This document shows positions 39,502 through 46,661 of a stretch of DNA of 64,000 bases, one piece after another; the stretch's first letter is position 1; every line of letters begins with the position of its first letter. The stretch is from the NCBI GenBank assembly GCA_964615375.1, contig CAZTOW010000006.1:62001-126000 (forward strand). Direction: 5' to 3'. The notes beneath the pieces are model-generated. The model was given only the letters and a program-made list of their open reading frames with translations. It was not told the DNA's origin and did no database searches. Made by a program: the position numbers and the translations under genes. This DNA comes from CAZKWG01 sp964615375. Lineage in GTDB: Bacteria; Myxococcota_A; UBA796; CAZKWG01.

Positions 39502-39942
39502 TCAGGACGCATGCTTGACCATGAGGTCGGCGAGCCGCGGCATCGCCACGCCGATGTGCTCCACGCCCATGGGCCGGAGCTTCTCGTAGGCGCCCTTCAG
39601 CACCTTGTGCGGCGTGCGCTTCGCGCGCTCGTCGGTGATCCCCAGCAGCGCGTTGGCGATCTCGGACTTGCGCGCCGAGAAGAAGGAGCGCGGCGGGCTC
39701 TTCTGCGCCTGGCACTCCTGCCAGAAGGGGTCCACCTTCGCCGAGAAGTCGTCCAGCAGCCCGTCCATGGCCGCCTGGATCATGCCCGGCCGCAGCCCCT
39801 TGACGGTCGCGTAGGCGGCCTTGATGGCCATGCCCGTGAGCCCGGACTTGTCCGAGACCTCCGCGTCGATCAGGGTGGCGCAGTCATCCACGATCTGCTT
39901 GCGCTTGCCAGCGTCCTTCAGAACCTCGGTCAGCGAGCCCAT
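39502..39942 (-). CDS. Small conserved protein of unknown function (DUF6918-like)
   Basis: A 146-residue, soluble, helical protein starting at ATG 39942 (MGSLTEVLKDAGKRKQIVDD). The sequence resembles an actinobacterial and myxobacterial family I remember as DUF6918, with the shared pattern SLTEVL..K, LIDAEVSDKSGLTGMAIKAAY, LRPGMI, FW and ITDERA near the C-terminus, and ending MPRLADLMVKHAS. No active-site residues stand out. It lies 11 bp downstream of the HEAT-repeat lipoprotein gene, so probably in the same operon. Role unknown. Confidence 0.7.
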   Translation of the reverse strand: MGSLTEVLKDAGKRKQIVDDCATLIDAEVSDKSGLTGMAIKAAYATVKGLRPGMIQAAMDGLLDDFSAKVDPFWQECQAQKSPPRSFFSARKSEIANALLGITDERAKRTPHKVLKGAYEKLRPMGVEHIGVAMPRLADLMVKHAS

Positions 39943-39953
39943 GCTTCCTCTCC

Positions 39954-41072
39954 TCACAGTCCAGGGGGTGGACACTTCGGCACGCCCGCGTTGCCGCCGA
40001 GCTCGCGCACCCAGGTGCCCAGATACTGTTTCGCGTAACAGGAGTAGCCGCTACCCTTCTGCGCCTTCTGCAGGCAGGCGAAGCTCTGCTCCCAGTCCCG
40101 GTCGTTCTGCGCCCGGATGATGTCGGTCCCGGGCACCTGATCGGGCAGCCCCTTGCCCAGGTAGGTCTTGAGCCAGAAGGGGATGGCGTCGCAGAGGATC
40201 TTCCCGCTCTCGTCCGAGGGGGAGGCCTTCACCACGTCCAGCATGGCCTGGCGCACTGCGGGGTCGTCCTCCGCCATGAGCATGCGCTTGCGCAGGCAGG
40301 CCAGATCCTCGGCCTCCCGGGTCCCGCGGAAGCCGTTCAGGGCGGCCAGCCGCACCTCCGGCGCCGCGTCCTCCAGCAGCATCTTGCAGGCGAGCTCCGC
40401 CGACTCCTTGCTCTTCGACTGGCGCGCCGCCAGGAGGGCCGCCCCGCGCACCGCGCCCTCGGCGTCGGTGGTCGCCACGCGCACCAGATCGGGCACCACG
40501 CTCGGGTCGGAGGCCGCGATCCCGCCCAGGGCCGCCGCCGCCGCCGCGCGCGCGTCCTTGTCGGCGTCCGCCATCAGCCCGACCAGGGTGTCCTTCTGGG
40601 TCTTGTCCCCGACGAAGGCCAGGATCGCCTGCTTGCGGATGGCGGCGTCCCCCGGCGCCTTCGCGATCTCCAGCAGGGTCGCCCGCGCGGAGGGCGCCTT
40701 CACCCGGGCCAGCACGCCGATGGCCTTGTCGCGCTCCACGAGATCCGCCTTCTTCGCCAGATCCACCAGGCAGCGCACGTTCTCGTCGCGCTCCGCCCCG
40801 CGCAGGCCCTCAGCCACCGCCTTGTCCCACTTGCCCTTCTCATCGACCTGCAGCGCCTCGCAGATGCACTCCTCGACCACCGGCTCCGGGATCGGGGCCA
40901 GCTGCTGGGCCGTGTAGGTGCGGAGCTCGGCGTCGTCCTTCATGCGCAGGCCGATGCACACGGTCTTGTAGTCGCCCTTGGCCATGGCCTGGTCGACCTC
41001 TACACGCTCCACCCAGCTCCTCTCGAACAGGTTGCAGGCGGACAGCAGGGGCAGCAGGGCGAGAGCGCGCAT
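39954..41072 (-). CDS. HEAT-repeat lipoprotein
   Basis: A 372-residue protein; ATG at 41072 with GGAGG 4 nt upstream starts a lipoprotein signal (RALALLPLLSAC). Residues 90-300 consist of about six HEAT/PBS-lyase-like helical repeats (ARATLLEIAKAPGDAAIRKQAILAF, ARAAAAAALGGIAASDPSVVPDLV, VRGAALLAARQ, VRLAALNGFRG). The C-terminal 80 residues carry several Cys (ILCDAIPFW, SFACLQKA, GYSCYAKQYLG). Such scaffolds bind protein partners in the periplasm. The gene leads a two-gene unit with the DUF6918-like gene. Confidence 0.8.
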   Translation of the reverse strand: MRALALLPLLSACNLFERSWVERVEVDQAMAKGDYKTVCIGLRMKDDAELRTYTAQQLAPIPEPVVEECICEALQVDEKGKWDKAVAEGLRGAERDENVRCLVDLAKKADLVERDKAIGVLARVKAPSARATLLEIAKAPGDAAIRKQAILAFVGDKTQKDTLVGLMADADKDARAAAAAALGGIAASDPSVVPDLVRVATTDAEGAVRGAALLAARQSKSKESAELACKMLLEDAAPEVRLAALNGFRGTREAEDLACLRKRMLMAEDDPAVRQAMLDVVKASPSDESGKILCDAIPFWLKTYLGKGLPDQVPGTDIIRAQNDRDWEQSFACLQKAQKGSGYSCYAKQYLGTWVRELGGNAGVPKCPPPGL

Positions 41073-41128
41073 CGGTCCTCCGGCGGGAGCGGCCAAGGAT
41101 AGCGCGATCCGAGGGCGCATGCGAGCCT

Positions 41129-41908
41129 TCAGGGCGCATGCACGTAGTCGAGCGTGCCCTCCCCGTTGGCCATGTAGAGGTTCGGCGGGGGCAGCAGCCC
41201 GCCGATGCCGGCGATGATGTCGCGCGGATCGCCGAGATAGCGCGCGTAGATCTCCGCCTTCTCGTCCTGGACGCGCATCAGCGTGGGGGGCTCGCCCGCC
41301 AGCACCCAGGCCCGACCCTGGCGGTCCAGGGCCGCCGCCCGCGGGGACACGAGCCCGCTGGCCAGCACGCGCGCGCCCTCCGGCCGCACCGCCAGAAGCC
41401 GGTCTCCGGCCACCACCAGCGCGTCATCGCAGCCCTCCCCTCCCCCCAGCGCCAGCGCGCGCAGGCCGTCCAGCCCCGACGCCCACTGCCAGGTCTCGCC
41501 CGTCTCCGGGTTCCAGGCCGTGATCTCGCCCTTGCCCGCCAGCAGCACGCTCCCGTCGCACCAGGCCTGGAGATCGCCCACCCCCGGCGCGGGCTCCTCC
41601 CCCTGGACCTGCAGGCTCTCCCCCTCGCCCGGCAGCGGGCCCCAGCGGATCTTCCCGCCGCCCAGCGCGTAGAGCGCGCGCGGGTGTGCGCTCACCGCGT
41701 CGATCTCGCCCGCCAGCACGAGCCGCTGCTTCCCCTCCCCGTCCACCTCGTAGAGGCCCTGGGTGGTCCCAACGAAGAGGGTCTTCCGCCCGGTGTGGGT
41801 GAGCGTGCGCGCGCTGCCCAGCCCGGTGGAGAGCACGTAGGGCGCCTCCAGCAGCTCATCCAGGCAGCCAGCGCCCAGGAGCAGCCCCAGCAGGAGCGCC
41901 CGCCTCAG
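41129..41908 (-). CDS. Beta-propeller-like lipoprotein with probable CTG start
   Basis: A 259-residue protein whose N-terminus (RRALLLGLLLGAGC) is a lipoprotein signal. There is no ATG, GTG or TTG in frame near it. The best start is CTG at 41908-41906, which overlaps the aminotransferase TGA as CTGA and has GGGAG 5 nt upstream; translational coupling would help such a weak start. The body has repeated WD/NHL-like blades (TLFVGTTQGLYEVDGEGK, ALYALGGGKIRWG, SVLLAGKGEITAWNPETGE, DALVVAGDRLLAVRPEG, AWVLAGEPPTLMRVQ). Function unknown; perhaps an outer-membrane-anchored scaffold. A sequencing or frame error upstream is the alternative. Confidence 0.65.
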   Translation of the reverse strand: MRRALLLGLLLGAGCLDELLEAPYVLSTGLGSARTLTHTGRKTLFVGTTQGLYEVDGEGKQRLVLAGEIDAVSAHPRALYALGGGKIRWGPLPGEGESLQVQGEEPAPGVGDLQAWCDGSVLLAGKGEITAWNPETGETWQWASGLDGLRALALGGGEGCDDALVVAGDRLLAVRPEGARVLASGLVSPRAAALDRQGRAWVLAGEPPTLMRVQDEKAEIYARYLGDPRDIIAGIGGLLPPPNLYMANGEGTLDYVHAP

Positions 41909-43137
41909 ATACGCTCCCGGATGGCCCGCACGAGCGGCAGAGCGTCCTCCACCCGGATGCTGCCATAGCTCAGGCGTAACGCCGAGACATCGGAGAAGGA
42001 GACCACGCCCACCCCCGCCTCGGCGATCAGGCGCCGCCGCAGGGCGTCCGCGTCCCCCGGCACCGGCACCAGGGCGAAGTACCCGCTGTTGAAGGGCCAG
42101 GAGTCCATGCCCTCCGCGCGCAGGGCCTCCTTGAGCGCCGTGTAGCGCCGCCCGATCTCGCTCAGCACCACGCGCCGCTGCGCCTCCAGGTCCGGGTGGG
42201 TGAGCGCCATGCGCACCAGGGTCTGCGAGGCCGTGTTGATCGTGGAGACCGAGGAGCGCAGGAGCCCGCGCGCCTTCTCGGCGAGCGCCTCCGCGCCCGG
42301 GCCCTCGCCCCCGAAGGTGATGAACCCGAGCCGCGCGCCGAAGAAGAAGAGCTCCTTGGTCGCCCCGTCCAGCTTGACCGTGGCGATGCGATCCGGCGCC
42401 CGCCCGGCGAGCTCGTAGAACAGGCTGTGCGGGATGAGGCCCTCCTCCCAGCACATGTCCTGGTAGGCGTCGTCGAAGACCACCACCAGCGGCCCCGGCT
42501 GCGCCAGCAGCAGCTCGGTGAGCGCCCGCCCCTCCTCGGCCGCGGGCGTGTACCCGGTCGGGTTCCCCGGGAAGTTCAGGAGCAGCACGCCGCGCCCGCC
42601 CACCTTCTCCAGGGCCTCGGAGAGCCCGGCGAGGTCCAGCCCGCCCGCGTTCGCCGCCGGGTAGGTGTGGATCCGCGCGCCGCGCCGCACGCCGAAGACC
42701 TGTCGGTAGTTCCCCCAGGCCGGGCGCGGCAGCAGCACGTCCGTGCCCTCGTCGGCGAAGAGGTCCCCCACCAGGCTCAGCCCCTGCGTGATCCCGCAGG
42801 TCGCCAGCGGGAGCGTCATCGGGACCTCCGCCCGGCGCCGCAGCCGATCCTGCCAGAGCTGGCGCAGCGCCGGCTGGCCCCCCTGCGGGGCATAGAGGAA
42901 GACCTGAGCCGGGTCCATCCCCAGGAAGTGCTCAGAGAGCAGCGGGAGCGCCAGCGGCGCGCCACGCCCGTCGGTCACCTCGCCGATCGTGGCGTTGATC
43001 GAGCACCCTTTGGCGTCCGCCGACTGCGCCGGGATGTCCACCGGGAAGAAGGCGCGCCGCCCGAGCGCCGAGAGCGCGCGGCCAGCCGCGGGGAGGTGTA
43101 CGTCGATGAGCTGGTTCAGGCGCGCTGCTGGATCCAT
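41905..43137 (-). CDS. Class I/II PLP-dependent aminotransferase
   Basis: A 410-residue cytoplasmic enzyme of fold-type I. Visible motifs: YAPQGGQPALRQLW, the cofactor-ring region DVLLPRPAWGNYRQVF, NFPGNPTGYTPA (N-P-T-G), VVFDDAYQDM (Asp and Tyr contacts to PLP), and the Schiff-base Lys in VKLDGATKELFFFGARLGF. The C-terminal Arg that binds the substrate carboxylate is probably in ALRLSYGSI. The substrate amino acid cannot be told. It is coupled to the downstream lipoprotein gene by a 4-bp overlap. Divergent from the AAA ATPase gene 80 bp away. Confidence 0.88.
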   Translation of the reverse strand: MDPAARLNQLIDVHLPAAGRALSALGRRAFFPVDIPAQSADAKGCSINATIGEVTDGRGAPLALPLLSEHFLGMDPAQVFLYAPQGGQPALRQLWQDRLRRRAEVPMTLPLATCGITQGLSLVGDLFADEGTDVLLPRPAWGNYRQVFGVRRGARIHTYPAANAGGLDLAGLSEALEKVGGRGVLLLNFPGNPTGYTPAAEEGRALTELLLAQPGPLVVVFDDAYQDMCWEEGLIPHSLFYELAGRAPDRIATVKLDGATKELFFFGARLGFITFGGEGPGAEALAEKARGLLRSSVSTINTASQTLVRMALTHPDLEAQRRVVLSEIGRRYTALKEALRAEGMDSWPFNSGYFALVPVPGDADALRRRLIAEAGVGVVSFSDVSALRLSYGSIRVEDALPLVRAIRERI

Positions 43138-43217
43138 GACGCCCAGCCTAATCCATTCCCGGTCCGAATGTCGCCTGCCCGCCTGTGACGTCCTCGTGGA
43201 CGGGTTATCCCTGGCGA

Positions 43218-44030
43218 GTGAAGAAGCTCACCCCTCCCGTCGAAGACTTCCTCGTCCCCGCCGAGCCCTTCTACCTGCCCACGGGCAACGAGGTGGCGCT
43301 CTTCGAGTCCGCCTGGCGCGCCGGCATCCCCGCCGCGCTCAAGGGTCCCACGGGCTGCGGCAAGACGCGCTTCGTCTCCTACATGGCCTGGAAGCTCGGC
43401 CGACCGCTGGTCACCGTCTCCTGCCACGAGGATCTGACGGCCTCCGATCTGGTGGGCCGCTACCTCATCCAGGGCGACGAGACGCTGTGGGTAGACGGCC
43501 CGCTGACCGCCGCGGTGCGCCACGGCGCCATCCTCTACCTCGATGAGGTGGTGGAGGCGCGCAAGGACACCATCGTCGTCATCCACCCGCTGGCCGACCA
43601 TCGGCGCGTGCTGACCATCGACAAGCTGGCGCAGGTGCTGAAGGCGCCCGACGACTTCATGCTGGTGGTCAGCTACAACCCCGGCTATCAGAGCGTGCTC
43701 AAGGAGATGAAGCAGTCCACGCGGCAGCGCTTCGTCTCGCTGGACTTCGAGTACCCGCCGCCCGAGAACGAGCGCCGGGTGGTCGTCGCCGAGAGCGGCG
43801 TCGGCGAGGACGTGGCCCAGAAGCTCGTCAAGATCGGCGAGAAGATCCGCAACCTCACCGACCGCGGGCTGGAGGAGGGCGTCAGCACCCGCCTCCTGGT
43901 CTACGCCGCCCGGCTGGTGGCCCAGGGTATCGGGCCGCGGGACGCCTGCGACGCGGCGTTTACCCGCGCGCTGACCGACGACCCCGACCTCCAGGCCTCG
44001 ATCCGCGAGGTCGTGGCCGACTTCTTCTGA
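43218..44030 (+). CDS. MoxR/CbbQ-NorQ-type AAA+ ATPase
   Basis: A 270-residue ATPase with GTG start at 43218. Walker A is GPTGCGKT (residues 43-50), Walker B is AILYLDEV (104-111), sensor 1 lies in FMLVVSYNPGY, and an Arg in KQSTRQRFVSLDFEY is the likely arginine finger. CbbQ and NorQ are hexameric motors that work with a VWA protein (CbbO/NorD) to remodel or metallate a client enzyme. The NorD-like partner is encoded at 46662-49235, separated by a HEAT-repeat gene and an oppositely oriented two-gene unit. No rubisco or NO reductase genes are present, so the client is something else. Confidence 0.9.
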   Translation: MKKLTPPVEDFLVPAEPFYLPTGNEVALFESAWRAGIPAALKGPTGCGKTRFVSYMAWKLGRPLVTVSCHEDLTASDLVGRYLIQGDETLWVDGPLTAAVRHGAILYLDEVVEARKDTIVVIHPLADHRRVLTIDKLAQVLKAPDDFMLVVSYNPGYQSVLKEMKQSTRQRFVSLDFEYPPPENERRVVVAESGVGEDVAQKLVKIGEKIRNLTDRGLEEGVSTRLLVYAARLVAQGIGPRDACDAAFTRALTDDPDLQASIREVVADFF

Positions 44031-44045
44031 GCAGGGAGGCGCCGG

Positions 44046-44450
44046 ATGTGGCCATGGTCCCGGAAGAAGACCCCGAGCCCACCGCCCGCGCCCCCGCCGC
44101 CCGCGCCCGCGCCCACGCCGCGGCGCCCGCCGAGGCCGCCCACCCCCGAGGAGCTGGCCCGGATCCCGCAGCTCCGCGCCGCCCTGCGCGAGGGAGACTG
44201 GGCCGCCGCGCGCGAGCTGGGGCGCCTGGGCGCGCAGGAGGCGGTGACGGACCTCATCGCCGCGCTGCAGCACCCGAAGATCGGCGCCGTGGCCGCCGAG
44301 GCCCTGGCCGACATCGGCGATCCCCGGGCGATCCCGGCCATCCACTACTACATCGAGCACGCCGACCCGCCCGACGGCCCGGACGGCGACCCCGACGAGC
44401 GCTCCATCGCCCGCGCGGCCCTGGAGCGGCTGGTGGCCCGGACCCGCTGA
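44046..44450 (+). CDS. Small HEAT-repeat protein
   Basis: A 134-residue protein with GGGAGG 6 nt before its ATG, 15 bp after the AAA ATPase gene. Residues 8-35 are Pro-rich. The rest is two to three PBS-lyase-type HEAT repeats (AARELGRLGAQEAVTDLIAAL, IGAVAAEALADIGDPRAIPAIHYYI, IARAALERLVA). No signal peptide, so cytoplasmic. Operon position suggests an adaptor for the ATPase. Confidence 0.78.
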   Translation: MWPWSRKKTPSPPPAPPPPAPAPTPRRPPRPPTPEELARIPQLRAALREGDWAAARELGRLGAQEAVTDLIAALQHPKIGAVAAEALADIGDPRAIPAIHYYIEHADPPDGPDGDPDERSIARAALERLVARTR

Positions 44451-44453
44451 TCC

Positions 44454-44933
44454 TCAGACCACCGCCTGGCGCTCCTCCTCCTTGAGCTTCGCGCTGTAGG
44501 GGATGACCTCGCTGGACGGCATGTTGGCGGCGACCTCGCGGAGACCGGGCAGGAAGTCCCGGCAGGTCTCCAGCACCGTGCGGATCGCGCGGTCCAGGCC
44601 CTCGGCGCTCATGCCGCCGTTCGGCTCCCGCGGCACCACCCAGCGGAAGTAGAGCGTGTTGCGCTCATGATCGAAGCCGAAGCCAGGCAGTACGAGCTGG
44701 TGGTTGACCCGCGCCAGCGCGTCCATCACCTGCCCGCGCCGGTCCTCCTGCACGTCCACGGCCAGCGGCTGGATGACGTGGATCAGCGTGGCCCGCGGAT
44801 CCCAGACGATCACCATCAGGTGCTGTTCACCGCGGATGTAGGTGGGGATCTCCAGGACCTGTCGCTCGTCGTCCGCGCGCAGGGGGATGTTTCGGCCCTC
44901 CAGGAAGGCCTTCAGCTCGGCGAACGACTGCAT
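44454..44933 (-). CDS. YbjN / secretion-chaperone-like protein
   Basis: A 159-residue soluble protein of the YbjN (type III secretion chaperone-like) fold: an N-terminal helix (FAELKAFLEGRN), strands VLEIPTYIRGEQHLMVIVWD and TLIHVIQPLAVDV, then helix VMDALARVNHQLVLPGFGFD and strands NTLYFRWVVPRE, with a long C-terminal helix pair. This fold is shared by T3SS chaperones and some immunity or tolerance proteins. Its gene starts 13 bp after the stop of the RES-domain protein on the same strand, so it is probably that protein's chaperone, inhibitor or immunity partner. Confidence 0.77.
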   Translation of the reverse strand: MQSFAELKAFLEGRNIPLRADDERQVLEIPTYIRGEQHLMVIVWDPRATLIHVIQPLAVDVQEDRRGQVMDALARVNHQLVLPGFGFDHERNTLYFRWVVPREPNGGMSAEGLDRAIRTVLETCRDFLPGLREVAANMPSSEVIPYSAKLKEEERQAVV

Positions 44934-44946
44934 CGGGGGGAAGCTC

Positions 44947-46482
44947 CTACCAGCTCGTGACGAAGTCCCAGGCCTTTCCGGCCCCGTCGGCGATGGCGCT
45001 GCCCGCGGACGAGATCCCGTCCATGGCCGCGCTGCCGGCGCTGGCGAGCCCGTTGCCCACCCAGGCCGCGCCGTCGGCGATGGCGCTGCCCGCCTGCCCG
45101 AGCTTCTCGCCCGTCCAGTCCAGGCCCGCCCCGAGCTGCTCCTTGGCCCAGGCCGCCGCGCCCGTCTTGTCGGCGAGCGCGTGCGCCAGGTAGCTGCCGG
45201 CCATGCCGCCCAGGAAGCCCAGGCCCGCGCCGACCAGCGTGCCGGCGCCCGGGATGATGGAGCCCAGCGCCGCGCCCGCCGCCGCGCCCGCCATGCCCGC
45301 GCCCACGCCCACGCCCGTGTCCACCACCGTGTTCGCGATGGCCTGGCCGCCGGAGATGTCGCCGTTGGCGTAAGCGTTGGCGTTGTTCCAGGCGGACATG
45401 CCGCCCTCGATGACGCCGCCCACGATGCCGCCCGCGCTCGTCGCGCCGCGGCCCGCCGCGATCAGCGCGTCCGTGGCCAGCGCGCTGCCCGCGCCCACCG
45501 CCGTGCCCACGCCCGTGTCCAGCGCCACCTGCCCGAGGCTGATGTCCTCCCCGTTGGCCATGCGGTACAGATCGGTGCCCAGCGAGGTGATCCCGCCGCC
45601 CAGCGCGCCGTAGCGCACGGAGCTGGCGCGACCGGGAGGGGTCGGGTCCGAGGCCGTCACCGGGCGCAGGGTCGAGCCCGGCCCGTGCGGGATGCGCCCC
45701 GGGGTGTTGGGAGAGGTGTCCAGGCCCATGCCCGAGATGGCCGAGTTCGGCGCGCCCGAGTTCGCCCGCACCGTCCGCCCGGCCGTTCCCGTGTTGTCGT
45801 AGGGGGTCACCGTCCGCGGCTTGATGGCGTTGGCCCGGTTGTTCCGGGGGATGATGTCGATCTGCTCGCCGCCCGTCGCCGAGGGCACGCGGATGGCCCC
45901 CGCGCCCGCGTCCGTGGCGCCCTTGCCCACCTGCTGGGTCATGCTGTAGGGGTGCTCGCCGAACAGGCTCCACAGGCGACCCGGGCCCTGCTTGCCGACG
46001 TGCGGGGTCAGGGTCTCGGTCATCCCCGGGATCTGGCTGGCCGCCTGCGACACGTTCGCCACGCCGCCCTGGCCGGTGCTGGCGTTGTAGCGGGTCTTGT
46101 AGCGCGCCTCGACCATGGTGCGGTCGGCCATGCCGTTATACGCGCCCGCCTCACCGACGCTCATGCCCCGCGTGGGGGAGGTGTAGATGAGCTGCTGGCC
46201 CGAGGCGTTGTAGCGACCGCCCCAACCCGCGCCGTGCTGCGCCTCGAACATCGAGGACGCGTAGCGCGAGCCCACGTTTCGATAGACCGAGCCGTTGAAG
46301 TTGTCGCGCGGCGCGTTGGCGCCGAGGTTGTAGGCCGCCTGGTGCATGGCCTGGACCGCGCCCTCACGGCCCATCGCCCCCGCCGTGCCGTACTGTCCGC
46401 CGGTGCCCCCGGCGCCAATCATCCGCTCCCACCAGGAGGGCTCGTCGTTCTGTTGCTGGGGGGTCTGTCGGGTCAGAGACAT
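44947..46482 (-). CDS. RES-domain (putative NAD+-consuming) protein with C-terminal glycine-zipper membrane region
   Basis: A 511-residue protein with GAGGAG 6 nt before ATG and no signal peptide. Residues about 65-230 fit the RES family of NAD+ phosphorylase/glycohydrolase toxins: VYR (Arg68), G-G-R-Y-N (Arg90), L-I-Y (Tyr100), G-E-A (Glu111) and R-V-P-S-A (Arg198, Ser201), then an IDIIP strand, with the family spacing. Residues 240-290 are a linker. From 290 to 440 there are long Gly/Ala stretches (GAGMAGAAAGAALGSIIPGAG, VGAGLGFLGGMAGSYLAH) like the glycine-zipper inserts of pore-forming toxins and effectors. The tail repeats AGSAIADGAxWxxNGLASAGSA. RES identification is from motif reading only. 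A YbjN-fold gene follows. Confidence 0.68.
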   Translation of the reverse strand: MSLTRQTPQQQNDEPSWWERMIGAGGTGGQYGTAGAMGREGAVQAMHQAAYNLGANAPRDNFNGSVYRNVGSRYASSMFEAQHGAGWGGRYNASGQQLIYTSPTRGMSVGEAGAYNGMADRTMVEARYKTRYNASTGQGGVANVSQAASQIPGMTETLTPHVGKQGPGRLWSLFGEHPYSMTQQVGKGATDAGAGAIRVPSATGGEQIDIIPRNNRANAIKPRTVTPYDNTGTAGRTVRANSGAPNSAISGMGLDTSPNTPGRIPHGPGSTLRPVTASDPTPPGRASSVRYGALGGGITSLGTDLYRMANGEDISLGQVALDTGVGTAVGAGSALATDALIAAGRGATSAGGIVGGVIEGGMSAWNNANAYANGDISGGQAIANTVVDTGVGVGAGMAGAAAGAALGSIIPGAGTLVGAGLGFLGGMAGSYLAHALADKTGAAAWAKEQLGAGLDWTGEKLGQAGSAIADGAAWVGNGLASAGSAAMDGISSAGSAIADGAGKAWDFVTSW

Positions 46483-46661
46483 GGGGGGGCTCCTCGCACA
46501 GATATACGCCCCTTGAGTCTACTACAGATCGGGCCCGCGCAACGGTGGAGGCGAAAAACTTTACAAAACGCGAGACACCAGCCTCGGAACACCCGATTCG
46601 CCTGCGCACGGCCCTCCGCCCGTGCCAGGGAGGCTCACCGTGCTATGGGAGACGGACACTC

